From assembly GCF_002994615.1 (NCBI RefSeq), contig NZ_PVNK01000257.1, forward strand, positions 1-59,872: a stretch of DNA of 59,872 bases. Reading direction: 5' to 3'. Numbering within the stretch: position 1 is the stretch's first letter; each line of letters begins with the position of its first letter. The notes beneath the pieces were generated by a model, which saw only the letters and a list, made by a program, of their open reading frames with translations, searched no databases and was not told the DNA's origin. Of this stretch, positions 27,401 through 35,477 are shown piece by piece. The position numbers were made by a program, and so were the translations under genes. The DNA comes from Enhygromyxa salina. GTDB lineage: Bacteria > Myxococcota_A > Polyangia > Nannocystales > Nannocystaceae.

Positions 27401-28099
27401 TCGCTCGTCGTCGCCGAGCAGCTTGGCGATGCCAAAGTCGAACAGCTTGGGCGTGCCGTCGGCGGTCACCAGGATGTTCGAGGGCTTGAGATCGCGATGC
27501 ACGATCAGCCGCTGATGAGCAAACGCTACCGCAGCCGCCACCCGCAGGAACAGCTCGAGGCGCGCCGCCAACGACAAGCTGTGCTCGACCACGTGGAGCG
27601 TGATCGGGAGACCGTCGACATGCTCCATGACCAGGTAGGGCTGGCCGGCCACCGTCGAGCCACCGTCGAGCAAGCGCACGATGCCGGGGTGCTCGAGCGT
27701 GGCCAGGATCTGCCGCTCGTCGCGAAAGCGAGCCTGCACCTCGGGGCTCAGACCGACGCGCAGCAACTTGATCGCAACCTGCGTTCGGTACTCGCCGTCG
27801 TCGCGCTCAGCGCGATAGACCACCCCCATGCCACCCTCGCCGAGTTCGGCGAGCAACCGATAGGAGCCCAGCCGCGCCCCGAGCTCGGCCGGGCGCCTGA
27901 GCGCCTGGGCCTGCGCGGCGATCAACGCCTCGATGTGACGCGGCGCACCGTCGACGGCGACCAGCAGCGACTCGACCTCCGCACGCAGCTCGGCATCGTC
28001 GGCGCAGGCCTGCGCGAGTCGAGCCTCGCGCTCAGCCGCCGGCAGCTCGACGACGGCGTCGAACAGCGCCTCGACGTCGCGGAAGCGCTCGGGGGTCAA
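24473..28099 (-). CDS. Ser/Thr protein kinase with C-terminal WD40 beta-propeller repeats
   Basis: The protein has about 1208 residues from the TTG at 28099, preferred over an ATG 30 nt upstream because GGAGG precedes it by 4 nt and TTGA overlaps the stop of the sigma factor. The N-terminal segment (PERFRDVEALFDAVVELPAA) is typical of this kinase class. The kinase domain shows LGEGGMGVVY, VAIKLL, HRDLKPSNIL, DFGIAKLL and YASPEQ, so catalysis is expected. A membrane segment (LVGAGLLVLGSLVGAVVVSL) and an Ala/Glu-rich coiled stalk follow, then some 14 WD40 repeats (VWSPDG.R..T...D...RVW). The propeller region probably senses or scaffolds partners. Co-transcribed with the ECF sigma factor. Confidence 0.93.
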   Translation of the reverse strand: MTPERFRDVEALFDAVVELPAAEREARLAQACADDAELRAEVESLLVAVDGAPRHIEALIAAQAQALRRPAELGARLGSYRLLAELGEGGMGVVYRAERDDGEYRTQVAIKLLRVGLSPEVQARFRDERQILATLEHPGIVRLLDGGSTVAGQPYLVMEHVDGLPITLHVVEHSLSLAARLELFLRVAAAVAFAHQRLIVHRDLKPSNILVTADGTPKLFDFGIAKLLGDDERRAAHTRTGAQPLTPEYASPEQLRGEPITTATDIYSLGAVLYELCTDAKARPLATGEDADHGRLLRAMLDGEPRRPSTVAPVARRRALRGDLDNIILKALHARPQQRYASVEQLIDDIERHLIGLPVKARDATLGYRLGKYLRRNAALVGAGLLVLGSLVGAVVVSLAQARRADQQSAIAERAREQADAQAEVAREQAEVARAHARRVRDAMHVNAASAGDPTLAISLLRELESRPSESFGWFAAVPHFSTPSFVSTSQLLGSESAVAAAWSADGRHLATSGSDAVALLWAADGTLLHTLGAQQERAGALAFSPEGARLVTLASGAATIWALDGTRLATLVGVSMISPTSLVAWSGDGTRLATAGDDKRAYVWTAEGELVSTLAGHTASVSTVAWSLDGAHLLTASRWDPTARVWEADGTLVATLASHGGGIQAASFGGPDGKLIVTASDEGHARVWRVDGTLVRIVGDHQGPIMDAAWSADGRLALASRDRTASIWQLDGIHVATLDGHEGPIVDIEWSPDAQWLATASDDRSARVWRSDGAHVATLAGHRSPVTTVAWRPRAEPASANLFDEVLLTTAYGEPARTWVAEHALPIAFVGHDAEIRDLAFSPTGERVASASEDRTVRVWDRGGIERASLVHDATVRSVAWMGERLLTVSDDQTARVWASDGTLISILGQPGDAELLAASWGPSITTSHADGSVRLWQADGRLLATLDGHTDAVSATMWSSDDRLVTASWDGTARVWRADGTLLTTLEGHEQAVQAAAWSPDATRIATTSMDRSVRIWRDDGTLLRRLDERSLTEAVVWSPDGARLVTTGSDRRARVWTAEGDAIATLTGHANEITSVAWSSDGTRLLTASLDGRVRLWRKDGLLLATLEHPRAVRAAAFDPAGTHVLTSFGNQARLYLIDPDALQRRFWLSMPRCPDADERQRVLALPRSDAEQDAADCLAMQACLARPPVNDRYDACLAEFQAAK

Positions 28100-28653
28100 T
28101 CGGCCTCCAGCAGCTGGCGATGGATCCACGCTTCGGCGAGGCGGAGGTCGCGGGCCACGGTGTTGACGTGCACGCCGACCGCCTGGGCAATCTCCTGCTG
28201 AGTCATGCCCGCAAAGTAGCGCAACTCGACGACCTCGGCCTTGCGCGCGTCGACGTCAGCGAGGGCTGCGAGAGCGTCATCGAGCGCGACGAGCTGCTCG
28301 GGCCGACCGCCGCCGATCAGCTGCTCGTCGAGGGTCACGGCCCGCACCCGCCCGCCGCGTTTCTGGGCCGCGCTCGCCCGTGCATGATCGACGAGGATCC
28401 GTCGCATGATCCGCGCAGCAACGGCGAAGAAGTGCGCGCGATCCTGAAAATCCGTGCGCGCGCCGGACAGGCGCAGGAACGCCTCGGACAGCAGCTCGGT
28501 CGGACTCCACGTGTGCCCGCTCCGCTCGCCGTGCATACGCGCCATGGCAAGGCGATAGAGCTCGGCGTAGACGACCGGCATCAGCCGATCGAGCGCCGAG
28601 GCCTCACCGGCCTGCCAGGCACGCAGCAGCACGGTCACGGGTGCGTCGGTCAC
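28096..28653 (-). CDS. ECF-subfamily RNA polymerase sigma factor
   Basis: The 185-residue protein starts MTDAPVTVLLRAWQAGEASA. Region 2 is visible in LDRLMPVVYAELYRLAMARMHGERSGHTWSPTELLSEAFLRL and HFFAVAARIMRRILVDHARA. Region 4 is in VVELRYFAGMTQQEIAQAVGVHVNTVARDLRLAEAWI. The subfamily is the one whose genes often precede a Ser/Thr kinase with a PERF...VE..FD.A segment, as here. Its stop overlaps the kinase TTG by 4 nt. Activity is likely controlled by phosphorylation from that kinase rather than by an anti-sigma factor, since none is adjacent. This is inference from context. Confidence 0.93.
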   Translation of the reverse strand: MTDAPVTVLLRAWQAGEASALDRLMPVVYAELYRLAMARMHGERSGHTWSPTELLSEAFLRLSGARTDFQDRAHFFAVAARIMRRILVDHARASAAQKRGGRVRAVTLDEQLIGGGRPEQLVALDDALAALADVDARKAEVVELRYFAGMTQQEIAQAVGVHVNTVARDLRLAEAWIHRQLLEAD

Positions 28654-28705
28654 GGGTTGCAGTGTCTCGCAGCAGCGCGCAAGGTGTCGAGAGTGGGTCC
28701 GACCC

Positions 28706-29152
28706 TCACCCCGGCTCCATCACGACCGGGTAGCTCACTTCGGTCGAGCTCAAGGTGCTGGGAAACTGCCAGGTTTCGACCGCCGCAGCCACGCAGGCGT
28801 CGAAGCGAGCGGGCATCGTCGACTCGGCGATCGTCACGTCGTGGACGCTGCCGGCGGCGACAATCGTAAAGTCGATGACGATGCCGCCGACGACTGTGTC
28901 ATCCTCGATCAATTCGGCGATGTAGCACTCGCGGACGTCGTCGATGCGTGCGGCCACGATCTCCCGCACGGTCGCCTTGTCGAGCCCGCCGTCAACCTGC
29001 GCCTGCTGACCCATCCGCTGCGGCTCGGCGGCGGAGGGATGTGCGGCCGCGTCGGTCGTCGCGGTGGCCAGGCTCAGGCCGATCAGGCCGGCCAGCGCGA
29101 AAAAGTGGGTCTGGGTGTGCTCGAGGATTCGGCTCTTGGTGGTCATATCCAC
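28706..29152 (-). CDS. Secreted AgmX/PglI C-terminal-domain protein
   Basis: This 148-residue protein has an N-terminal hydrophobic signal (FFALAGLIGLSLATATTDAAA) and a single C-terminal AgmX/PglI (TonB-like) domain. The domain shows IDDVRECYIAELIEDDTVVGGIVIDFTI, the conserved FDACVAAAVETWQFP, and SYPVVMEP. Such domains occur at the ends of myxobacterial gliding and outer-membrane-linked proteins and carry two conserved cysteines, both present. It lies 52 nt upstream of the sigma-factor gene on the same strand, so it may be the head of that operon. The start codon could be the Met two codons further in. Confidence 0.8.
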   Translation of the reverse strand: MDMTTKSRILEHTQTHFFALAGLIGLSLATATTDAAAHPSAAEPQRMGQQAQVDGGLDKATVREIVAARIDDVRECYIAELIEDDTVVGGIVIDFTIVAAGSVHDVTIAESTMPARFDACVAAAVETWQFPSTLSSTEVSYPVVMEPG

Positions 29153-29694
29153 TCAGGCGCAATCGAGCGACGGGAACCACAACGGCCGCGAGAATTTTTG
29201 GCCCATGGCGAGGCGCAAGCAGCGTGGGATCCGAGAGCGCTTTGGGTCCGGTCTGGCCGTCGATCTGGTACTCGGGGCGGCGGAGGGTCTGGTACGAGAC
29301 GATGAAGCGACGCCCAGACTCCCGTGAACAGCGCCTTGTCGAGCAGGGTCTGGGGAAACACGCGGACGCTCCACTGGTCGCCGTCGGGCGTGGAGCGGCG
29401 CCGCTGCGTTTGGAGGCTAGTATGTACGAACTGTCGTCGATAGAACGATGGCGACGGGCGGCGTGTGTGCGCTGCCGAGCCGTTGCCGAGCCCGACCCTC
29501 ACTCATCTGACTTAGGCGCCCCTCGTGGCCGGGTCATCGCGCAGCGATGACTTTGAGGCTGGGCGGCCAAACTGCCCAGGGGGGTCAATAAACGTAGACG
29601 GCGCCCACGTCTCGCCGACACCAACGAGCCCGATGCGTAGGCCAGGCCACGTCCTCATCCAGCTGCCCGTCGGCCTTCGTGCTAGACCAGTGCG
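29153..29694. other. 542-bp region without a convincing gene
   Basis: No frame has both a credible start and a protein-like composition. A minus-strand reading (FPQTLLDKALFTGVWASLHRL, about 29355-29420) may be a decayed gene. The 30 or so bases at 29170-29204, just upstream of the AgmX/PglI gene, resemble a segment upstream of the second such gene at 48122. Confidence 0.4.
29170..29204 (-). promoter_or_regulatory. Conserved motif upstream of AgmX/PglI-domain gene
   Basis: On the minus strand the segment reads AAATTCTCGCGG then CCGTTGTGGTTC then CCGTCGC. A very similar block (AAATTTCCTGAGC, CCGTTGTGGTTC, TCGCCGC) lies at about 48867-48905 upstream of the other AgmX/PglI gene. The shared 12-mer and AT-rich flank suggest a common promoter or operator, although the distance to the start differs (about 20 and 55 nt). 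Confidence 0.35.
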
Positions 29695-30708
29695 ATGTTC
29701 AACGCAGCGTTCCTCTCGAAGACCCGTTCGAGCACCTGCCTTTTGCTCGTCTGGCTATCTTGTTGTGGGCAGGAGCGAGCGGAGACCATCAAATCCGAGT
29801 TGGCGGTTCCGGGCGAGGTCGAAGCCAAGCCCGGGCCAGAAACCTCGGGAACGCCCAAGCCCACACCGGAGCTAGAGCCACTCCCGACCGAACCTGGAAA
29901 CCAGCCGACTGCCGTCGCAAGTGGGGCCAACACCAAGATCGAGGGCGATCTCGCCCTTGGTGTCTTTCTCTCTCAGGATGCCAGGTTCGGTATGAGCCTC
30001 GTGTGCGACTCGAATGCTCACTGGATCGACGAGGATCCAAACGCCATGCCCTGTACGGCGCCGGGGCAGCAGTTGAAACTGCTCGGGCGGGACGGGCTGA
30101 CAACGGCGACGACGCAGTCGCCAGGGAAGGGATGGATGACGACGGCCCTGGTCCGCGAGGGGAGCCCGCTGCCGGCCGACTCCCAGCTGTGGCTCATCAG
30201 CCAGGACCTTCAGTTCGATCCCGCCGCTCGCCTCGAGCCTCGGCCGATGCGCCGTCCAACAAAACGAGACGAGAGAACCAGGGCGGCGGTTCGAGCCGAC
30301 TTCGAGGCTCGCCAGGGGGAGGCCTCCCCTGGGCTGAGCTTAGAGCTCGTGGCCGAGCTCCCGGGCCAGTTTGGCGCTGCGAGCACCATCGGAGTCTTCC
30401 AGTTTGGTTTTGACGACGAAGGAGATGGCGGATGGCAGGTCCTCGCGGCGCTCGACGAACGAGGACGGCTGATCGAGGTTCTCGAGACACCGACTCCATG
30501 GGCGGCCAGCTACGAGCCCGAGGCTGTGGTCGATATCGACGGTGACGGCATCGAGGAGGTGCTGTGGTGGAGCAGTGCCACTGGGGTCGGTGTAATTTTT
30601 GCCATCAGCCACGTCGAGGCCGGCCGCCTCAAGTTGAGCACGATCATGTCCTGCATGTGTGGCCTGGGCTATGCTGACTTCATCGGTGACCTGTCCCGTC
30701 CCTTGTAA
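29695..30708 (+). CDS. Lipoprotein with FG-GAP-like repeat
   Basis: The 337-residue protein starts MFNAAFLSKTRSSTCLLLVW and has a Cys pair (SCCGQ, about 23-24) that can act as lipobox. A Pro/Glu-rich linker follows, then a domain with LFLSQDARFGMSLVCDSN-like strands. Near the C-terminus AVVDIDGDGIEEVLWWSS is a calcium-binding FG-GAP/VCBS-type loop, and FGFDDEGDGGWQVLA may be another. Such loops occur in extracellular proteins. No enzymatic motif is seen. It is the last intact gene before the transposon-debris region. Confidence 0.7.
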   Translation: MFNAAFLSKTRSSTCLLLVWLSCCGQERAETIKSELAVPGEVEAKPGPETSGTPKPTPELEPLPTEPGNQPTAVASGANTKIEGDLALGVFLSQDARFGMSLVCDSNAHWIDEDPNAMPCTAPGQQLKLLGRDGLTTATTQSPGKGWMTTALVREGSPLPADSQLWLISQDLQFDPAARLEPRPMRRPTKRDERTRAAVRADFEARQGEASPGLSLELVAELPGQFGAASTIGVFQFGFDDEGDGGWQVLAALDERGRLIEVLETPTPWAASYEPEAVVDIDGDGIEEVLWWSSATGVGVIFAISHVEAGRLKLSTIMSCMCGLGYADFIGDLSRPL

Positions 30709-30796
30709 GCCATAACCCAGATGTTGCATGGGGAGTGGCCCAGTGGATGTCGGCGACTGCTGGAGTTCGTCGGTGACGTCGAGCAGCGCGGCGGCC

Positions 30797-30935
30797 GGGA
30801 AGGGTCCCTCCCGTGCTCAAACAGGCCACTCACCCATCGGATCTGCCCTCGCCGTCGCGCGAGTAGGCCGATAGATCAGCTTCACTTCGACGGAATCGCC
30901 AAGCCGTGGGACTCCGCGCGCGAGGGACCCTTCCC
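30797..30935. repeat. 14-bp inverted repeats near IS1380-type remnant
   Basis: GGGAAGGGTCCCTC at 30797-30810 is repeated inverted as GAGGGACCCTTCCC at 30922-30935. The inner copy lies about 95 bp beyond the stop of the IS1380-like transposase remnant, where a terminal inverted repeat would be expected. The outer copy may come from a second, overlapping insertion. The matching left end was not found. The 30709-31028 gap otherwise holds no gene. Confidence 0.45.
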
Positions 30936-31028
30936 GTCCTCTTGCCGTGCAGAGTATTGCCATCGACATCTCCGCCGCAGACACGCGGACATTCACGCGT
31001 AGAGCGAGTGTTGTGATGCGGTGATGGT

Positions 31029-31942
31029 TCAGGCTGCGAGGGCATCGAGGATGCTCTCGAATTCCTCGCGGGCGATACCGCTGGCCGCGGTCGACAAGTG
31101 CAGCCGCCGCTGCGGTCGCGTGAGCCGCCCGGCCCGGCGAAGGACGAGGTGGCGGAGCGTAGCGAGGGTCTTGAGCTCGTGGTGCGGCGCCCGGGTCGTC
31201 GACGTGCGACGCGTGGGCTCGACGACCTGCATCTGCAGCTCGCGGCTGAGGTTGTGGGCGAGCATGGTCGAGAGCGTGAATACCTCGTTGGCGGCGCGGC
31301 GACGGCAAGGGATGTAGTCGAGGCCAGCGAAGGACTTGGCCTCGCCGTAGACCGCTTCGTTGAGGCCGCGGCCGTTGAAGAAGTGCAGCACGTTGCCGGC
31401 CGTGGTCGTCTTGTTGGTGACGATGACCTTGAACTCGAGCTCGGGGTCGACGATCTCGAACAGGTCGAGCTGCAGCGGCCCCTTGGGGCGGCCAGCCCGG
31501 CGCTGACAGATGCAGACCAGGCGGCGCTTGTCCGACCAGCTCTTCGGTCGCCAGCCGAGCTCGAAGTAGGACCACCGGTCGTCGATGCGATGCCATCGCT
31601 CGCGCGAGTGCACGCGATGCTTCAGGCCCGGGTAGGTCGCGAAGGGCACCGCCACGGCCTACTCGACACCGAGCTCCTCGAGCCCGAGGAGGACCCGCTC
31701 GTTGAAGAACGCGCTGTCGAGGCGCGACTCGAGCACGGCGCGTGGCAACCGAGCACGGACCGCGGCGACACACTCACCGATGAAGTCGACCGAGCCGTTC
31801 GAGTCGTGGACATTGCCAGGCCGATGCAAGCGGTCGAGAAACATACCCAGCTGGGAGATCACGCAAAACAATGGGTAGTAGCTGCGCGCACCCTTGCGCT
31901 TGGGGTTGAAGCCGATCGCCGTGCCCTCACGGCTGAGCAGTC
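31029..31942 (-). mobile_element. IS1380-type transposase remnant
   Basis: A minus-strand frame reads GTAIGFNPKRKGARSYYPLF, then LHRPGNVHDSNGSVDFI, LESRLDSAFFNERVLLGLEELGVE, a TAG stop at 31659-31661, and in the same frame on to PGLKHRVHSRERWHRIDD, FKVIVTNKTTTAGNVLHFFNGRGLNEAVYGEAKSFAGL and the end. The order matches an IS1380 (DDE) transposase from its middle to its C-terminus. The N-terminal third is missing and the frame has an internal stop, so it is inactive. The missing end joins IS91-like debris at about 31945. Confidence 0.75.
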
Positions 31943-31948
31943 GTTGTC

Positions 31949-32616
31949 GTGGCTCGCGCGTCCGCAGCGTGCTCGGCGGCCTCGCGTCCGGATGGCTACG
32001 AGCGTCGTCGGCCCGAGGAGACCCTGCTCCACCAGGTGGTCGAGCAGCACTGGCCGACCTTCCGCGAGCGCGCCGAGCAAGCCGGCGGTCTCGCCCACTT
32101 CGCCTGTCGCCGCTGTGGCCAGTCGCAGGTCGTGGCCTGGTCCTGCAAGCGCCGGGGATTCTGCCCGTCGTCCTCGACGGCGTCTACATTAGCGAGGCTG
32201 ACGGTCAGCTCCGCTTCCACGCGCTGCCCAAGCCGACGCCCGAGCAAGTCTCCGAGGTCGCGCGCTGGACCTACGAGGCCATCGCTCGCGTGCTCGCCCG
32301 ACATGGCCGCACGCTCGACGGCTTCGCCGACGAGCAGCCAGCGCTGGCGTCTTGTTACGGGGCCTCGGTCAGCGACCGCCAGCTACAGGGGGCCTCGCCT
32401 GGTGAGCAGACCCGCAAGCTCGTTCATCCGGTCCGAGAGCTCTTCTCACCCGACGAGGCGCTCGCCGAAGTCTGGCCACGCAGCTGCGGGGGCGCTGGCC
32501 CGAGCTCGAGGCCCGCCTGGATGCGGCGAGGGATCGCAGCCCGCTGCCTGAGACGGCGCCCAACGTCGATGAGCTCGAGGCCTGGCTGGTGGCTCGGCGT
32601 CGGGAGGGCTTCGTGA
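31949..32616 (+). mobile_element. IS91-type transposase remnant with internal deletion
   Basis: The first part reads YERRRPEETLLHQVVEQHWP and GGLAHFACRRCGQSQVVAWSC KRRGFCPS, a zinc-binding N-terminus of IS91-family transposases. After a frameshift a second part reads VVLDGVYISEADGQLRFHALPKPTPEQVSEVARWT and EQPALASCYGASV, the middle of the same protein. A third in-frame stretch (RWPELEARLDAARDRSPLP) may belong to another gene. The HUH/Tyr core is missing, so it is dead. It abuts palindromic element copy 4. Confidence 0.65.
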
Positions 32617-32619
32617 GCG

Positions 32620-32774
32620 AGGAGCCCGTGGTGCAATGCCTCGCGCCGGAATTTTCGCCGAGGGCAGTGTTAGCGAAACTTGCAGTACGCCCGGTACAGC
32701 GGCGTTTCGGTGCCTCGCCCTCGGCGAAAAATCCGGCGTGAGGCGACGCGATGCATTGCACCACGGGCTCCTAG
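32620..32774 (+). repeat. Palindromic element copy 4 (complete, variant, about 155 bp)
   Basis: The ends are AGGAGCCCGTGGTGCAATGC and its complement ending GGGCTCCTAG, differing from the CAGCCCGGGG form at matched positions on both sides. The left inner arm equals the complement of the right arm (AATTTTCGCCGAGGGC), making it more symmetric than the other copies. The innermost stem is CGAAAC against GTTTCG instead of CCAAAAC against GTTTTGG, again changed on both sides. Confidence 0.85.
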
Positions 32775-32849
32775 AACGTTCGCAGGTCGTGGACCACGGC
32801 CTGCAAGCAGGGGTGCGGCGTCCCGTGTCGATCGGCTACCCTGTGTGGC

Positions 32850-33293
32850 GTGGAAGACCGCATCGTCGCTCGCCAGATCACCCCGACCGTGATCACCGTA
32901 CAACTCGGCGGGCTGGTCACCGCGCTGCTGTGGATCTTCTACGGCTACGTGGCCGGAGTCCCCGCGCTCGCGCTGTCGCTGTTCCTGACCTGGCGCGCGC
33001 TCCAGACCGGCTTGGTGCTCGATCGAGAGGGCCTGCTGATGCGGCCCTTCTTGCCCTTTGTTGACCGCGCCGTGATCCCCTGGGCCTCGCTCGCGTCCGT
33101 CGACGTCGACGAGGTCATGGTCGGCACCGAGAGCCGGACCAAGAAGCTGCGCTTGCGCGTCATGATCCACGGCCAGGGCCAGCCGCTACAGGTGATCGGC
33201 TTCCGTGCGCCGACGATCAACAAGGTGCTCGCGGCCATGCAGGCGAAGGGAGTCGCGGTGACTGACGCCCGAGCGCTGGGAGCTAAAAAATAG
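32850..33293 (+). CDS. Small membrane protein with PH-like domain
   Basis: This 147-residue protein starts at a GTG (VEDRIVARQITPTVITV). Two adjacent hydrophobic segments (VITVQLGGLVTALLWIFYG and VPALALSLFLTWRALQTG) are followed by a soluble region (LDREGLLMRPFLPFVDRAVIPWASLASVDVDEV) that resembles bacterial PH-like (bPH) domains: strands with I.W..I..V and a C-terminal helix (APTINKVLAAMQAKG). Role unknown. It is convergent with the type VI accessory operon. Confidence 0.7.
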   Translation: MEDRIVARQITPTVITVQLGGLVTALLWIFYGYVAGVPALALSLFLTWRALQTGLVLDREGLLMRPFLPFVDRAVIPWASLASVDVDEVMVGTESRTKKLRLRVMIHGQGQPLQVIGFRAPTINKVLAAMQAKGVAVTDARALGAKK

Positions 33294-33333
33294 CCTGGCG
33301 CTGGCGATCAGTCAGGGCGATCAGCCAGGGCGA

Positions 33334-34548
33334 TCAGGAAGTCGCGTTGGCTCGGGCTTCGGCGATGCGATCTCGTATGGTCGTTGGCGCGTCATAGGCG
33401 ATCGGGGCGTCGCCACCGATCGACGCGGCGATCGGGATGGTTTTGTGTAAGCCCGGGAGGAAGGTGCGGTGCAGGGGGGCCCAGGCGCCGACGGTCATGG
33501 TCAGCTCGAGCTCCTCGGGACGCACGACGATCGAGTGCACGCGGGTCCGAGGGGTGCTGCTGGTGTTCTCGATGAACAGCTCGATCTCCGGCGGGACCGG
33601 CAGCGGGAAGTTGAGCGGCCGACCGCTCGGGTGCATGCCCTCGATCCGCACCGGCTCACCGCCGCGCACATCCGGGAGCACGAAGCCATGGGAGGCGCCC
33701 TGGCGATAGCGGGGATCCGGGCCCTGCTCCATCGTGCGATGCGACATCAGCTCGCGGTAGTTGGGCGGGACGAACCCGCGCCGGACCTCGGGCATGTGCG
33801 CGTCTTCGGGGCCGGGGAACCACGCGTCGACGTCGTAGGCCAGGTAGACGTAGCGCGGAAAGGTCGAGGGGTGGACCCAGTCAAAGCACCAGGGCAGGGG
33901 CTGCGCGTACCAGCCCTCGGGGCCCCTGGCGATCAGGCGCTCGTCGGTCAAGGTGTCCGAGGGGTCCTCGAGGTTGGGCAGCTCCATCTCGGGGACCTCG
34001 CCTTGGACCGCCATATAACCCTTGCCGAAGGGGTTGCGCGGGTACATGCCGGGGTGATCGCTCTGCAAGATGAACTGCATCTCGGGCGCCTCGGCGTTGT
34101 CGACGGGCACGCGCCAATCGAGGCCGCCATAGGCGTTTTCATAGGTCAGCGGCATGACCTCGAAGGGCTCGGGCGAGGGCACGCGCGGGATGCCGTGATG
34201 CCACTCGATCACGCGGCGACCGACCACGTTGATCTTCTTGACGACCTCACCGATCGCGGCCGTGACCGACAAGTAGGGGGTGGGCCGTGACGCAAACGCG
34301 CTGCCCTGAACCACGAAATCGGTGGCGAGCTTGCGCGACCAAAAGTCGGTCCCGGCGACGATGAGCGGATCCCTGTCGGGCTCGCGAAAGTCGTGCAACA
34401 GCGGCTTGGGCTCGCTCAGGCGCGGGGTCCCGTCCTCGAGCGAGTAGGTCAGCTTGGCGAGCACGTAGGCGAAGGGGCCCTCGTCGGTGGTGCCGCCCAG
34501 GCCGAGCTCGGCGTCGTAGTTTGGCCGCGCGGGCTGGCGCTCGCTCAC
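33334..34548 (-). CDS. DUF2169 protein, type VI secretion accessory
   Basis: The 404-residue protein starts MSERQPARPNYDAELGLGGT. The motifs FAYVLAKLTYSLEDGTP, LTYENAYGGLDWRVP, NPFGKGYM, LPNLEDP and PWCFDWVHPSTFPRYVYL belong to the DUF2169 family found beside VgrG, PAAR and effector genes of type VI secretion systems, where it is thought to help load or fold effectors. Its start overlaps the PAAR-like gene by 4 nt (ATGA). It is the last gene of the leftward operon. A second, divergent DUF2169 lies two genes upstream. Confidence 0.88.
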   Translation of the reverse strand: MSERQPARPNYDAELGLGGTTDEGPFAYVLAKLTYSLEDGTPRLSEPKPLLHDFREPDRDPLIVAGTDFWSRKLATDFVVQGSAFASRPTPYLSVTAAIGEVVKKINVVGRRVIEWHHGIPRVPSPEPFEVMPLTYENAYGGLDWRVPVDNAEAPEMQFILQSDHPGMYPRNPFGKGYMAVQGEVPEMELPNLEDPSDTLTDERLIARGPEGWYAQPLPWCFDWVHPSTFPRYVYLAYDVDAWFPGPEDAHMPEVRRGFVPPNYRELMSHRTMEQGPDPRYRQGASHGFVLPDVRGGEPVRIEGMHPSGRPLNFPLPVPPEIELFIENTSSTPRTRVHSIVVRPEELELTMTVGAWAPLHRTFLPGLHKTIPIAASIGGDAPIAYDAPTTIRDRIAEARANATS

Positions 34549-35477
34549 AGGGGCTGCCCCCAGCTCGAGCCGCCGCCGCGGGTGTCACGGATCTCTCCGC
34601 CCAGCTGGCCCTCGGCCGAGAAGTGCGAGGGGTTGGGGTCGGCCGCGGTCGGATCTGGAGCCGCGCCGACGCTGACCTTGCCGCCCAAGCCGGGCCCGCC
34701 GACGCCGAGTGAGAAGGTTGGGTTGCCCTGCAGCCCGCTCGTCAACAGCCCGCCGAGGCCGCCGGCGAGGCGCTTGAGGACGGCCTTGCCATCGGTCGGG
34801 ATCAGCTTCTTGACGAACTCGGTGGCGAGGATTCGCGTGACCGAGTGCATCGCTGTCGCAGCGAACTCCCCGATGAGCTCGCGGCTGAGTACCTGGCGCC
34901 CGAAGATCGAAGTCGCGACGTCCTTCGCGCCGGCCCTGCTGAAGGAGGCCATCTCGAACACGAAGTCGATCGCCATGGAGATCAGGATGCCGAGGATCCC
35001 CATGAACAGATCGAAGAGGCTGATGCCGACGGTCACCATATTGAACTGATTGCTGAGCACCAGCGAGGTCGGAGCCGAGACTGGATCGCCGCAGGTCATC
35101 ATCGGCAGCGGCGGCAGGCCGATCTGCGCGCAGCCGGTCGGGGTCCCGTCCATCTTGACCGTACTCGACGCGAACGCGATCTTGCGGCTCGAGAAGGGCC
35201 ACGCGATCAGGTAGTAGAGGTTGGCCATGATCGGCGGCGTGATGTCGGGGATCATGGTCCCGCAGTCGTGGCCGTCGAGCACGATCGGCACCGACCTGTG
35301 CATGACCTTGGTCGTGAGCTTGTTTTGACCAAGCAAGAAGCCAAGCGTCCACATCTGTGTGCAGATCATCTCGACGGAGATCATGGGCGTCGGCATGGGG
35401 ACGGCCGGTGGCGCGAGCACGTTGTGGGTCAACACGCCAGCAGACACGTCCCAGACCACATTGATCGTGCACCTCAT
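34545..35477 (-). CDS. PAAR-like / DUF4150-type protein with hydrophobic core
   Basis: The 310-residue protein starts MRCTINVVWDVSAGVLTHNV. The first half (MPTPMISVEMICTQMWTLGF, VLDGHDCGTMIPDITPPIM) resembles PAAR-like proteins that cap the type VI spike. Two hydrophobic segments follow (ISLFDLFMGILGILISMAIDFVFEM), and the C-terminus is Gly-rich (GGLGGLLTSGLQGNPTFSLGVGGPGLGG). It sits between two DUF2169 genes with 4-nt overlaps on both sides. It may be a spike-tip protein or a membrane-active effector, and the sequence does not decide. Confidence 0.75.
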   Translation of the reverse strand: MRCTINVVWDVSAGVLTHNVLAPPAVPMPTPMISVEMICTQMWTLGFLLGQNKLTTKVMHRSVPIVLDGHDCGTMIPDITPPIMANLYYLIAWPFSSRKIAFASSTVKMDGTPTGCAQIGLPPLPMMTCGDPVSAPTSLVLSNQFNMVTVGISLFDLFMGILGILISMAIDFVFEMASFSRAGAKDVATSIFGRQVLSRELIGEFAATAMHSVTRILATEFVKKLIPTDGKAVLKRLAGGLGGLLTSGLQGNPTFSLGVGGPGLGGKVSVGAAPDPTAADPNPSHFSAEGQLGGEIRDTRGGGSSWGQPL

